NCBI RefSeq assembly: GCF_020524025.1
Contig: NZ_JAIVKN010000002.1
Coordinates: forward strand, 930,001-994,000
Reading direction: 5' to 3'
Origin: Halobacillus litoralis
Lineage (GTDB): Bacteria > Bacillota > Bacilli > Bacillales > Halobacillaceae
Length of the DNA: 64,000 nt
A program made the translations under genes and the position numbers. A model generated the notes under the pieces. It worked only from the letters and a program-made list of their open reading frames with translations, ran no database searches and was not told where the DNA came from. How positions within the stretch are numbered: the stretch's first letter is position 1; each line of letters starts with the position of its first letter. Shown here one piece after another: positions 33,419 through 43,269 of the stretch.

Positions 33419-34798
33419 TTACGATAATTCTTCATTTTGATTCGGCTCTCTCTCTTCAAATAACCGCGTCCAGTCCGTTGTGTTCGTGCGGTAATACCAT
33501 TCCGGAATCAGGCTGTACGCTAATTTACTCGGCTGTTCTTCAAGCGTATAGCGGACTTCCACCCCTAGAATTTCATCAAAACTCAAGCTCTCCATTTGCT
33601 GAAGTGTGGCAATGACTTCTTCTGTTGACTCCATCTCAGGTCTAAAGTTATCCCCTGTTTCAAATCGCTTGAATTTCACGAGGGGACGAACGTATCTCTG
33701 AATCTGCCCTTCCTGATATTCCTGAGTAATGGACGGAAGATGATACGTGTCTTCTACCGCCATGACCGGCGTATCATTGTAGTACATCCGGTATTGAATA
33801 TTTCCCGCAGCTGCTGATAACGAATCGAGACGGAAATCTTCCGTCCAGCCCCAGTGGCTGTTTATGTCCTGGACGCTGCGGACCAGCAGTTCATACTCTT
33901 TTAATTCTTTCTGATTCACACTATTGGGAACGAGCCACACATACTCCATCAGGCGGCTGTCATCATAGATATCCATGAGACGTTCGTTGGTTTTCTTCCG
34001 TTTATATTCATTCGTCTCATACGTAACCCCACTCTCAGGAGACGGGAATAGGTCATTTTGTAAAGGAGTGACCGGGATGGCATCCGTTTGTAATACAACC
34101 TCAGGAAGAGGATTTACCTCTTTTGGGAGATAAATATGACCGGATCTCAACCAGTCTGGATCTGCCTCTTCAAACGTCTCGGATAAGGACATAAGCTCCT
34201 GCAGGTCGCTTTTACTCTCTATCTTGCTTAACGCCTGCTCTCCTGCATTCGCATTGATATTCGCCCGAAGCGTCAAATCGGAATGATCTGAGCCGGACTG
34301 AATGAACCATAATTCGTACATCGTAGCAGCCGATGGATCCGATAATCTGGCTAATATGATCCGGTCATAGTTCTGCTCAACATTCTGCAGCACCGTTTCA
34401 TCATTGATTACAAAAAGGTCACCAATCGTCTGCAGCGGGATCGATTCGGGAAAGATGATTTCTACCGCCCGATCGACATTCCTTGTTCCTCTAGGACCCG
34501 GACTAATGTCTATATTTGTAAGGTTCCACTCCTGCATCCGTTTGAAAAAGGATGTTTTATCCTCTATATCATTAAAAGTAAAATGTGACGTCTCTTCATG
34601 AAAAATAATATCATCTGGAACAATGACATCTGAAACCTTCGCTGTTTCCCCGAGACCTTCCAGTTTGGTGTCTTCGATGACCCCATCATCCTCAAGTGTC
34701 TCTGTAGCCGGCTGGTACTGCCATAAGGCCACAGTCAACACAAGGCTGAACGCAATTAAGATCACTAATATAATGGATTTCATCGTTTCCCTGTTCAT
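33419..34798 (-). CDS. walH: WalK regulator WalH (YycH)
   Basis: A 459-residue protein with one N-terminal membrane helix (about 7-26) and an extracytoplasmic domain with YycH-type repeats (YETNEYKRKKTNERLMDIYDDSRLMEYVW). It partners WalI in controlling WalK. Its ATG overlaps the walK stop by 4 nt, giving translational coupling. Confidence 0.93.
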   Translation of the reverse strand: MNRETMKSIILVILIAFSLVLTVALWQYQPATETLEDDGVIEDTKLEGLGETAKVSDVIVPDDIIFHEETSHFTFNDIEDKTSFFKRMQEWNLTNIDISPGPRGTRNVDRAVEIIFPESIPLQTIGDLFVINDETVLQNVEQNYDRIILARLSDPSAATMYELWFIQSGSDHSDLTLRANINANAGEQALSKIESKSDLQELMSLSETFEEADPDWLRSGHIYLPKEVNPLPEVVLQTDAIPVTPLQNDLFPSPESGVTYETNEYKRKKTNERLMDIYDDSRLMEYVWLVPNSVNQKELKEYELLVRSVQDINSHWGWTEDFRLDSLSAAAGNIQYRMYYNDTPVMAVEDTYHLPSITQEYQEGQIQRYVRPLVKFKRFETGDNFRPEMESTEEVIATLQQMESLSFDEILGVEVRYTLEEQPSKLAYSLIPEWYYRTNTTDWTRLFEEREPNQNEELS

Positions 34799-36633
34799 GA
34801 CTTATTCCCCCGCTTTTGATTCATGAGTGGCAGCGTAAAGTGGACCGTCGTCCCTTCGCCTTCCCGGCTCTCCGCCCATATCTGTCCATGGTGAGCTTCA
34901 ATCATTTCCCGGGCAATAGCCAGTCCAAGTCCAGTGCCTCCCATTTCTCTCGCACGGGATTTATCTACACGATAAAAACGATCAAAGATTTTATCTACAG
35001 TATCTGGAGGCATACCAAGGCCTTCATCCGTCACGCTCACCCGCAGTTTTTTCTTTGTGGAAGAGGCGCTGAAGGTGATTCTTCCTCCTTCAGGAGAATA
35101 CTTAATAGCGTTTGAAATGATGTTATCGAGCACTTGAGTGATTTTGTCTTTATCGATCCATACGTACATGTTCTTTTTGGATAATTGGCGGACAAACTCG
35201 ACTTTATCGTCTTTGTTCATTTCAAAACGATCAATGATATGGTGATAAAAGCCGACAAATTCGACCCGGTCCTTCATCAGAGGTGTTTCCTTGTGATCCA
35301 TTTTTGTTAATTGCAGCAGATCATTAACCAGCCGGATCATCCGGTCGGTTTCGTTTTGGGTGACATCTAAAAACCGGGGGGCGATATCTGGGTCCTGCCA
35401 GGCCCCATCATTTAAAGCTTCAATATAACTTCTCATGGTAGTTAGAGGTGTCCGCAGTTCATGCGAAACGTTGGAAACGAATTCCCGGCGCTCCTGTTCG
35501 ACCCGCTGCTGTTCTGTGACATCACTAATCACCGTGATGAAGCCGTCCATCTCATTGTTTTCATCTTCCACTACAGAGAAGTTCGCCTTAAGGAGCAGAT
35601 GGTTGTCATCACTGCTTAAATCAATAATCATCGAACCCGTTTCCTGAACTTCGTCCATTTCTTCTACCTGTTCATTTAAATCGAACACATCAATCAGCGA
35701 CTGTCCCTGGACGTCTTCAAATGTCTGCCCGATTAACCTTGAGGCAGGCGCGTTCATTAAAACTATCGCGCCGAGACGGTCGGTCGCTATGACTCCATCC
35801 GACATATTCGACAGGACAGAGCTTAATTTACGCCTCTCCCCTTCGGTTGTCGCCTGCGCCAGCTTCAGTTTGTCATTCAAATCGTTAAACGCATAGCCAA
35901 GCTCTCCAATTTCGTCATTTCCTTTGACGTCCACTTTTTGCGAAAAATCACCAGTCGCCATAATCTGCGCTTGTTTTTTCATTTCTGTCAAAGGACGCGT
36001 GATGGTCCTGGCGACCAAAATCCCGAGCAGAGCCGTAACGGTAATGGCTAAGATCGTCCCTTTGGCAAAAATGCTGTTAATGGCTTGAAGCTGGGTATAG
36101 ATCTCATCGGTATAAAGTTGATAATGAAGAACGCCTATGACTTCTTCGCCTGTTTCATCTGTAATCGGTTTTGAGCCGACATAAATCCGCTCATTCGTCT
36201 CTTGATCACGCATAAACTTAGGCTCAGTCGGGTCCCCGAAGAGGAACACTTTCGTAATTTCCTGTTCATTGACCTTCTTACCGATCGTTGAGGAGTCTAC
36301 TTTATTTCCCAGGGAAGCAATGACGTACGTTTTATTATCAATGACCTGAAGCTTCCTAAGATTCACATCATCGCTGAAATCCTCGATTAAGTTAGCGACT
36401 TCCATTCGTAATGTAGGGCTGTTTTCGTCTCTTTCAGCATTAAACGCGTTCTGTAAGCTGAAGGTCAACGAGTTGAGCTGGCTTTGAACAGAACTGGTAT
36501 AGTTGTTCGTCAGCTGTTTCTCCAACCGCTCAACAAAATAGGCCCCAATCACTTGGATGCCTAGTAAGAGTAGTAAAATGTATACGACAATCAATTTCAG
36601 CCTAACCGACTGAAAAAAGCCAACCTTCTTCAT
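34795..36633 (-). CDS. walK: Sensor histidine kinase WalK
   Basis: A 612-residue kinase: two membrane helices (about 12-32 and 185-207) flank an extracytoplasmic Cache/PAS-like domain; HAMP (about 208-260), a cytoplasmic PAS (about 265-375), the HisKA domain with H391 in VSNVSHELRTP, and the ATPase domain (DNIISNAIKYSPEGG, GLGMP, GGTGLGLAI) follow. The residue number of the phospho-acceptor equals that of Bacillus subtilis WalK. It controls cell-wall turnover through WalR and is usually essential. It follows walR by 5 bp. Confidence 0.97.
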   Translation of the reverse strand: MKKVGFFQSVRLKLIVVYILLLLLGIQVIGAYFVERLEKQLTNNYTSSVQSQLNSLTFSLQNAFNAERDENSPTLRMEVANLIEDFSDDVNLRKLQVIDNKTYVIASLGNKVDSSTIGKKVNEQEITKVFLFGDPTEPKFMRDQETNERIYVGSKPITDETGEEVIGVLHYQLYTDEIYTQLQAINSIFAKGTILAITVTALLGILVARTITRPLTEMKKQAQIMATGDFSQKVDVKGNDEIGELGYAFNDLNDKLKLAQATTEGERRKLSSVLSNMSDGVIATDRLGAIVLMNAPASRLIGQTFEDVQGQSLIDVFDLNEQVEEMDEVQETGSMIIDLSSDDNHLLLKANFSVVEDENNEMDGFITVISDVTEQQRVEQERREFVSNVSHELRTPLTTMRSYIEALNDGAWQDPDIAPRFLDVTQNETDRMIRLVNDLLQLTKMDHKETPLMKDRVEFVGFYHHIIDRFEMNKDDKVEFVRQLSKKNMYVWIDKDKITQVLDNIISNAIKYSPEGGRITFSASSTKKKLRVSVTDEGLGMPPDTVDKIFDRFYRVDKSRAREMGGTGLGLAIAREMIEAHHGQIWAESREGEGTTVHFTLPLMNQKRGNKS

Positions 36634-36638
36634 TCAAG

Positions 36639-37343
36639 CTACTCCTGTTCTGGGTTTCTCAAGTAGTAGCCGACCCCGCGTCGTGTCACGATCCACACAG
36701 GATTGCTCGGGTTCTCCTCAATTTTCTCACGCAGACGTCTAACCGTTACGTCAACGGTACGTACATCTCCATAATAATCATAGCCCCATACCGTTTCCAG
36801 AAGGTGCTCACGCGTCATGACCTGTCCGATATGACGGGCAAGGTAGTGAAGCAGCTCAAATTCACGGTGGGTAAGCTCAATATAAGTACCGTCACGAGTG
36901 ACCGTATACGCATCCGGGTGAATCGCCAGACGCCCAATTTCAATATCTCTCGTCTGCTGGGATGTATCTTCCGGTTCCTGCTGTTGACGACGCAGGTTCG
37001 CTTTGACACGTGCGATCAGTTCACGGTTGCTGAATGGTTTAGTCACATAATCATCTGCGCCCATTTCCAATCCAAGCACTTTATCAATCTCTGCATCTTT
37101 TGCCGTCAACATAATAATCGGCATATTGTGACGCTTTCTTACTTCACGGCATACTTCGTTTCCGTCTTTATTCGGAAGCATAATATCCAATAAGATCAAT
37201 TCCGGTTCTTCTTCGTCCGCCTTTGTAATGGCTTCATCCCCATCGTAGGCACAGACGACCTCATACCCTTCTTTTTCTAAGTTGAACTTTAATATATCAG
37301 CAATTGGTTTTTCATCATCTACGACTAAAATTTTTTGTGCCAT
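36639..37343 (-). CDS. walR: Response regulator WalR (OmpR family)
   Basis: A 234-residue regulator: receiver domain with phospho-acceptor D53 (LLDIMLP) and conserved K in [14 protein letters not shown], then an OmpR-type winged helix ([19 protein letters not shown]). It activates autolysin genes and represses autolysin inhibitors. First gene of walR-K-H-I-J-htrC. The 180 bp upstream hold its promoter region and the terminator of the M23 peptidase gene. Confidence 0.97.
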   Translation of the reverse strand: MAQKILVVDDEKPIADILKFNLEKEGYEVVCAYDGDEAITKADEEEPELILLDIMLPNKDGNEVCREVRKRHNMPIIMLTAKDAEIDKVLGLEMGADDYVTKPFSNRELIARVKANLRRQQQEPEDTSQQTRDIEIGRLAIHPDAYTVTRDGTYIELTHREFELLHYLARHIGQVMTREHLLETVWGYDYYGDVRTVDVTVRRLREKIEENPSNPVWIVTRRGVGYYLRNPEQE

Positions 37344-37491
37344 CCTTCGTCACATCCTTTTCATCGACTTCGATTCTTACCTTCATTCTAACTTATTTCT
37401 ATATAATTGTCCTACTTCACCTCGAATCACAAAGGTAAAATCATCCGTTCATCCTACAAACTCCCGCCTTCTTATCCTTTTCCGAATAGAA

Positions 37492-37522
37492 GAAAAAAAC
37501 CGCTATGTTTGATCATAGCGGT
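37492..37522 (-). terminator. Intrinsic terminator of the M23 peptidase gene
   Basis: ACCGCTATG tttgat CATAGCGGT, with seven T following on the minus strand. Confidence 0.9.
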
Positions 37523-37523
37523 C

Positions 37524-38810
37524 TCATTTAAGAGAAACGTGTGAAAGTGGATTTTCAAGCGCTCCATTTTTATGAACTTCAAAATGGAGATGAATGCCTG
37601 TGGAATGACCTGTCGTACCCATGACACCAAGAGATTCCCCTTTTTGTACAACATCCCCGACGTTGACGTCTATGGAAGAAAGGTGGGCATACAACGTTTC
37701 ATACCCATTTCCATGATCAATGACGACCTTGTTCCCAAAACTGTTCCGATAACCCGCTTCGATGACTTTACCGTTGTCAGCGGCTTTAATTGTCCGGTTG
37801 GAAACGCCGGCAATATCAATCCCTTTATGCTGCCTTCCCCAACGCTTTCCTTGTTTACTTGTAATCGTTCCGCCGACAGCCGGCCATACAAAGTTTCCAG
37901 TTCCTATAGAAGGAGGCTGTTTGGTTCCCTTTAAAATGACTTTCGTCACGGGCTCCTGCACCATTTCTTCTTCAAGGATCGTCTCTTTCTCCTGTTCGCC
38001 ATTCCGGGTTACGGTTCGAACCAAGCGTTCCTTCACCCCATCTTTTCCGGACTGGGTGACTTTGGACTCCCCAACATACAGGTCATCTGTATTTTTAACC
38101 TCAACGCTGTGCTCAATGGTTTCTTCCTGCCGCTCTCTTTCATAGACCATTACATCAAGCATCGGATCGTGGCTGGATTCGACAAGGGGTGATGTCGGAA
38201 GAGCAGCTGTCTTTGCTTCTATACTTGCCCCATTTTCCAGTCGGTCCATAGCTTCGTCTACAGAATCCATGTACAAAGGAGAAATCTTTTCGTCTTCATA
38301 CGTCACAACACCCGTTAAACGAACATCAGTAACCATAGCTTCTCCTGCTGCCACCTCTTCTGACTGACTATCTTTCTCCACCATCTCTAAGTCCTCTGCA
38401 TCGACGTACTTTTGTTTCATTTTTGTCACCACTTGCTTCGCTTCTGCCTCATTCGGCAGAAAGGCAACAGGCTGACCGTTCACGTTCAGCATTACAGCCT
38501 CAGCAGCAATGGAAAGCTCCTTTTTGAGTTCATTCATCACTTTATTGTCTTCTGTATCCGCAGAAAACACCTTATCCTTTTCGTAAGTGACATCTTCCAT
38601 TAAGGATATTTCCCAATCTTTATGTTTACTTTCAGCTTCATCGACATAATCTTTTACGTACTCTTGAATTTGTTCTTTGTTCTGAATCGTCCCAATCTCT
38701 TGTCCGCCTATATAGACATGATGAACCGTTTGGAGAGAGTTTTCTGCATAGACGGATCCCACGCCAAGCGTAACGACAGATAAGGCTGTAATCACTGCTT
38801 TCTTCCACAT
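37524..38810 (-). CDS. Exported M23 peptidoglycan endopeptidase with G5 domain
   Basis: A 428-residue secreted cell-wall enzyme. The signal peptide (about 1-22, ending VYA) leads a Glu/Lys-rich region of about 190 residues, a G5 domain (about 215-290) that may bind the wall, and a C-terminal M23 LytM-type domain with zinc ligands in GRQHKGIDIAG and HLHFEVHKNG. It would cut peptide cross-links. Its place right upstream of walR, the regulator of wall hydrolases, suggests WalR control, but I found no clear WalR direct repeat in the AT-rich upstream 240 bp (38811-39050), which otherwise hold no gene. Confidence 0.92.
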   Translation of the reverse strand: MWKKAVITALSVVTLGVGSVYAENSLQTVHHVYIGGQEIGTIQNKEQIQEYVKDYVDEAESKHKDWEISLMEDVTYEKDKVFSADTEDNKVMNELKKELSIAAEAVMLNVNGQPVAFLPNEAEAKQVVTKMKQKYVDAEDLEMVEKDSQSEEVAAGEAMVTDVRLTGVVTYEDEKISPLYMDSVDEAMDRLENGASIEAKTAALPTSPLVESSHDPMLDVMVYERERQEETIEHSVEVKNTDDLYVGESKVTQSGKDGVKERLVRTVTRNGEQEKETILEEEMVQEPVTKVILKGTKQPPSIGTGNFVWPAVGGTITSKQGKRWGRQHKGIDIAGVSNRTIKAADNGKVIEAGYRNSFGNKVVIDHGNGYETLYAHLSSIDVNVGDVVQKGESLGVMGTTGHSTGIHLHFEVHKNGALENPLSHVSLK

Positions 38811-39052
38811 CTTCCATTTCCTCCTGAAATCTCTTACATTTATATTAATTGTTTGATTTATTTTTCACTATACTAACTTATCACAGTCAAATATCCTATA
38901 AAACCATTTTTACATATTGTAAAAAATATATAATTTAACTACCATAATAAAGAATTTCATAAAGTTATTATCAATAAAACTATATATTAGTAACAAAAAT
39001 AACAAATGGTTTGAAAGGTATATTATTCCTAAACTAAAAAAGCGCAAGAAAA

Positions 39053-39080
39053 AAGCTTACGGGGTTTATACCGTAAGCTT
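39053..39080 (-). terminator. Intrinsic terminator of the tRNA operon
   Basis: AAGCTTACGG / CCGTAAGCTT with a T-run on the minus strand, 7 bp after tRNA-Phe. Confidence 0.9.
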
Positions 39081-39087
39081 CTAGTAG

Positions 39088-39160
<73 letters not shown>

Positions 39161-39230
39161 ATATTAAAATATAGTAGTGATGGTATTTCTCGCTCCAAGT
39201 CTTGTTTCGAAGCTTATTCAAAGATGTTCA

Positions 39231-39260
39231 CGGCTTCTCTATGGACTGAACTGCCGAGTT
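39231..39260 (-). pseudogene. Decayed tRNA 5' fragment between two tRNA genes
   Basis: The minus strand reads CTCGGCAGTTCAGTCCATAG and then AGAAGCCG, aligning with the acceptor 5' strand and D-arm of the adjacent tRNA-Phe at roughly 20 of 30 positions. No anticodon, T-arm or acceptor 3' strand follows. It looks like the leftover of a third tRNA in this operon. Confidence 0.55.
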
Positions 39261-39363
39261 AAAGTTATAGCCAAATAATTATTTAACGTTTATTCGACTT
39301 AATCCCTTCCTTTTCTAAACACAAAGCGTGTGTTTTCGACTGTAGGGGATGGTATAATAGAAG

Positions 39364-39440
39364 TGGCGGTCCGGACGGGACTCGAACCCGCGACCTCCTG
39401 CGTGACAGGCAGGCATTCTAACCAACTGAACTACCGGACC
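39364..39440 (-). tRNA. trnD: tRNA-Asp (GTC)
   Basis: A 77-nt minus-strand cloverleaf: acceptor GGTCCGG/CCGGACC, anticodon loop CTGTCAC (anticodon GTC), T-loop GGTTCGAGTCC, and an encoded 3' CCA. It heads the operon with tRNA-Phe. Confidence 0.97.
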
Positions 39441-39470
39441 AAGAACGGCTTGTTTACCGCAACGATATTA

Positions 39471-39500
39471 ATCTTATCACATGGGGATTAGAGAAAGCAA
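39471..39500 (-). promoter_or_regulatory. Promoter of the tRNA operon
   Basis: Minus strand TTGCTT (39500-39495), 18-nt spacer and TAAGAT (39476-39471), about 25 bp upstream of tRNA-Asp. Confidence 0.6.
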
Positions 39501-39560
39501 TAGATTTTTTCATAGGTTTTAAGATTTTTGCCTTCAGCTTTTAAAGAAAGGAGGATTCAT

Positions 39561-40049
39561 GTGAAGAAAACCCTGCGCCATACCGTCTACGCCCTTATCT
39601 TTTTATTCATTCTATCCATCGGCTACTTAAAATTCAATCCCCCTTTTGAACATGGTTCAATCGGGGCGACAGAAGATAAACATACCATTATTGTATCTGT
39701 TGGGAACAAGAGTTTTCTCGGGGACATTCATATCACAGACGTCTCAATCAATAATAACCAGCGCCCTTCCAACATAGCCGTTCAGGTTAGTAATACAGAA
39801 AAAGGATTTATACTTACAGATAATCATGCTCTAGTGAAAGATGAGTATACAATTGAAGATTATCAATCGATTGCCCTGGGTCCTGATACTTCTCCCCACC
39901 GCCACCTGACGAAATCCGTCGCTGCTGCAGCAAAAGAAGAACCGACCACGATTTATGGTTTGAGCATCTCTGAGGATACATCCATAGACAGCATCAAGGT
40001 CACTTATCGATACATGGGTCTTATCTTTTTCAAAACCATTCAAGTATAA
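39561..40049 (+). CDS. Hypothetical membrane-anchored protein (162 aa)
   Basis: Not recognised. The GTG at 39561, 7 nt after AAAGGAGG, is the best start. One N-terminal hydrophobic helix (about 8-23, ALIFLFILSIGYL) anchors a mainly beta-strand extracytoplasmic domain of about 130 residues containing ITDVSINNNQRPS and the C-terminal IDSIKVTYRYMGLIFFKTIQV. It is convergent with the LOG gene and shares a terminator with it. No homologue comes to mind. Confidence 0.7.
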   Translation: MKKTLRHTVYALIFLFILSIGYLKFNPPFEHGSIGATEDKHTIIVSVGNKSFLGDIHITDVSINNNQRPSNIAVQVSNTEKGFILTDNHALVKDEYTIEDYQSIALGPDTSPHRHLTKSVAAAAKEEPTTIYGLSISEDTSIDSIKVTYRYMGLIFFKTIQV

Positions 40050-40076
40050 AAAGTCGAGCCCTGGCGGCTCGACTTT
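40049..40076. terminator. Shared bidirectional terminator
   Basis: AAAAGTCGAGCC / GGCTCGACTTTT; each base of the stem touches the stop codon of a converging gene. Confidence 0.88.
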
Positions 40077-40618
40077 TATACTTTCGACATCATATCCGCA
40101 ATCAAATCCTCGGCATTAGAAGAGTTCACAATCAGGCTTCGATTATCTTCTGAAATAAAGCCGGCCTGAATCGCATGATGGACTAAATCAACAATCGGAG
40201 TGTAATACCCTTGAATATCAAAGAGTCCTACAGGCTTTTGATGCAGACCGATCTGCGCCCAGCTGACGGTTTCAAACAGTTCTTCAAATGTACCAAAACC
40301 ACCCGGCAGCGCAATGTATCCATCCGCAAGTTCGCTCATTTTCGCTTTCCGCTCATGCATCGTATCGACTTCAATCATCGTTGTGATGGAGGGATGGACA
40401 ATTTCACGATCGAATAAGTTTGTGGGCATCACGCCAGTTACTTTTCCACCGCGATCCAGCATTTCATCGGCTATGACGCCCATAAGGCCGCTTTTTGCAC
40501 CACCATACACCAATTCAATCCCTTTTTCAGCCAGCACGCGGCCCAACAATTGCGTCTGCTCCACAAAGGCAGGGTCATTCCCACGGCTCGATCCAGCAAA
40601 TACACATATACGTTTCAC
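40076..40618 (-). CDS. LOG-family protein (cytokinin riboside 5'-monophosphate phosphoribohydrolase type)
   Basis: A 180-residue Rossmann-fold protein with the LOG signature PGGFGTFEE (near residues 97-105) and a preceding HERKAKMSELADGYIALPGG; VYGGAKSGLMG lies near 38-48. The family hydrolyses nucleoside monophosphates to base and ribose phosphate. GTG 40618, 8 nt after AAAGGAG, is the start; upstream in-frame codons lack a ribosome site. Physiological substrate in bacteria is unsettled. Confidence 0.9.
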   Translation of the reverse strand: MKRICVFAGSSRGNDPAFVEQTQLLGRVLAEKGIELVYGGAKSGLMGVIADEMLDRGGKVTGVMPTNLFDREIVHPSITTMIEVDTMHERKAKMSELADGYIALPGGFGTFEELFETVSWAQIGLHQKPVGLFDIQGYYTPIVDLVHHAIQAGFISEDNRSLIVNSSNAEDLIADMMSKV

Positions 40619-40656
40619 AAGAAACACTCCTTTCTCTTCTCTATCATAAACAAAAA

Positions 40657-40682
40657 ACACCTGACTGAGACAGCCAGGTGCT
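40657..40682 (-). terminator. Intrinsic terminator of purA
   Basis: CACCTG(A)CTG..CAG(C)CAGGTG stem just after the purA stop, with TTTTTTG on the minus strand. Confidence 0.85.
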
Positions 40683-40686
40683 TCTT

Positions 40687-41988
<1,302 letters not shown>

Positions 41989-42022
41989 CTAAAAAATTTA
42001 AGTTCAGTTGATTTCTACGGTC

Positions 42023-42051
42023 AGTTTACCAATTATTCCAAACGAAGTCAA
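42023..42051 (-). promoter_or_regulatory. purA promoter
   Basis: Minus strand TTGACT (42051-42046), 17-nt spacer, TAAACT (42028-42023). Confidence 0.8.
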
Positions 42052-42055
42052 CGCT

Positions 42056-42099
42056 AATTCCGAACATTTATTTTTATTGTAATAATAATGTTCGATAAT
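42056..42099. promoter_or_regulatory. Two PurBoxes upstream of purA (PurR operator)
   Basis: AATTCCGAACATT (42056-42068) fits the PurBox AWWWCCGAACWWT exactly. An inverted partner, AATGTTCGATAAT (42087-42099), matches with one difference. The inverted pair with an 18-bp gap just upstream of the -35 is the Bacillus PurR arrangement. Confidence 0.88.
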
Positions 42100-42260
42100 A
42101 AGCTATATTAACTACTTTCTCACCCACATTATGGTTGTTTTTCAGAAGTTCACTTTTGTAACACATTTTATTTTTCCTATTGAAAAGGAAAACATACTTA
42201 TATCAAAAGATACCTGCAGTTAATTTTAACAAAATAAAACTTAAATTTACTTAATTTTAA

Positions 42261-42289
42261 TTGAAATAAATAAGTTGACTACTTATAAT
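42261..42289 (+). promoter_or_regulatory. Promoter of the DeoR-family regulator with overlapping 10-bp direct repeat
   Basis: TTGAAA (42261-42266), 17-nt spacer and a perfect TATAAT (42284-42289). ACTTATAATT / ACTTATAATA at 42281-42300 is a tandem repeat across the -10, a possible operator for autoregulation. Confidence 0.65.
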
Positions 42290-42325
42290 TACTTATAATA
42301 GGATAGATATGGAAGGAGAATTCCC

Positions 42326-43108
42326 ATGTATCAAGAAGAACGACTCATTGGGGTGATCCAATACTTAAAAGAACATCGGCGCATTTCCATTGAGCAGATG
42401 TGCGATATGTTTGATGTTTCAAGGGACACAGCAAGAAGGGACCTTGTAAAGCTTGAAGAAAGAAAAGCAATCGTGAGAACACGGGGAGGAGCCATCCTGC
42501 CAAAATCCCATGCAGGAATTCAGGACTATACGCATCGTCTGAAGACCGTCTCATTGGAAAAGCAGCGAATTGGAACGAAAGCAGCTTCCCTTATTGAATC
42601 CGGAGACAGACTCATTCTGGATACGTCCACGACTGTCCAGGCATGCGCCAGTCAAATTCCTCCGATCGACCTTACCATCATTACGAACTCCATTCACCAG
42701 GCAGGCATTCTTTCAAGTGTTGGAGACATTTCAATTCAACTGTTAGGCGGTTATTTACAGAAGGAACACCAATTTCTATATGGTGCCTCTGTTATTGAAC
42801 GTTTAAGAAATTACCACGTGGACAAAGCATTCATCGGGGTCGTCGGCATATCCGAATCTGGTTTATCAATAGGCCATGAGGAAGACGGCATGGTGAAAAA
42901 GACGATGATTGAGCAGGCAGAAGAAGTCATCGTGCTTGCTGACCACACAAAATTCGGGGTCACGGAGTTCTTTTCATTCGCGGCGCTGGATGATGTCGAT
43001 ATCATCATCACAGACCGCCACCCAACAGAAGCGTTTCAACAAAAGCTCCTTGAGCATCACGTTGAACTAATTGTGACGGAAGAGGAAGACATTAACCCCT
43101 GGTCTTAA
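42326..43108 (+). CDS. DeoR/GlpR-family transcriptional regulator
   Basis: A 260-residue repressor. An N-terminal winged helix-turn-helix (about 4-56, ISIEQMCDMFDVSRDTARRDLVKLEE) has the DeoR signature, and the C-terminal sensor domain (about 75-235) resembles phosphosugar-binding isomerase folds (LDTSTTVQACA, TNSIHQAGIL, LADHTKFG). Such proteins repress sugar-phosphate genes and respond to phosphorylated intermediates. No sugar operon is adjacent: it stands alone between divergent purA and convergent dnaC, so its target is elsewhere. GGAGAA precedes the ATG. Confidence 0.9.
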   Translation: MYQEERLIGVIQYLKEHRRISIEQMCDMFDVSRDTARRDLVKLEERKAIVRTRGGAILPKSHAGIQDYTHRLKTVSLEKQRIGTKAASLIESGDRLILDTSTTVQACASQIPPIDLTIITNSIHQAGILSSVGDISIQLLGGYLQKEHQFLYGASVIERLRNYHVDKAFIGVVGISESGLSIGHEEDGMVKKTMIEQAEEVIVLADHTKFGVTEFFSFAALDDVDIIITDRHPTEAFQQKLLEHHVELIVTEEEDINPWS

Positions 43109-43227
43109 AACGCACCACTGACTTAAGGATCATCCATGGTCCAGCGTGACTCTCTGGGAGGCGTAATGGACCATGATGCATCATAGATGGCCGTTCAGGC
43201 CAGTATCCACCTAAAAGGATCCAAAAA

Positions 43228-43266
43228 AAGACGCTCGGCCAGATTTCAGTCTGGTTCGAGCGTCTT
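43228..43266 (-). terminator. Intrinsic terminator downstream of dnaC
   Basis: AAGACGCTCG / CGAGCGTCTT with an inner CCAGA/TCTGG stem and T-run on the minus strand. It begins 4 bp past the helicase stop. Confidence 0.85.
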
Positions 43267-43269
43267 CTT

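Noticed and set aside
38811-39050. WalR direct repeat upstream of the M23 peptidase gene
   Set aside because: TGTTAT and TGTTAC occur close together but 9 bp apart start to start instead of 11, in very AT-rich DNA.
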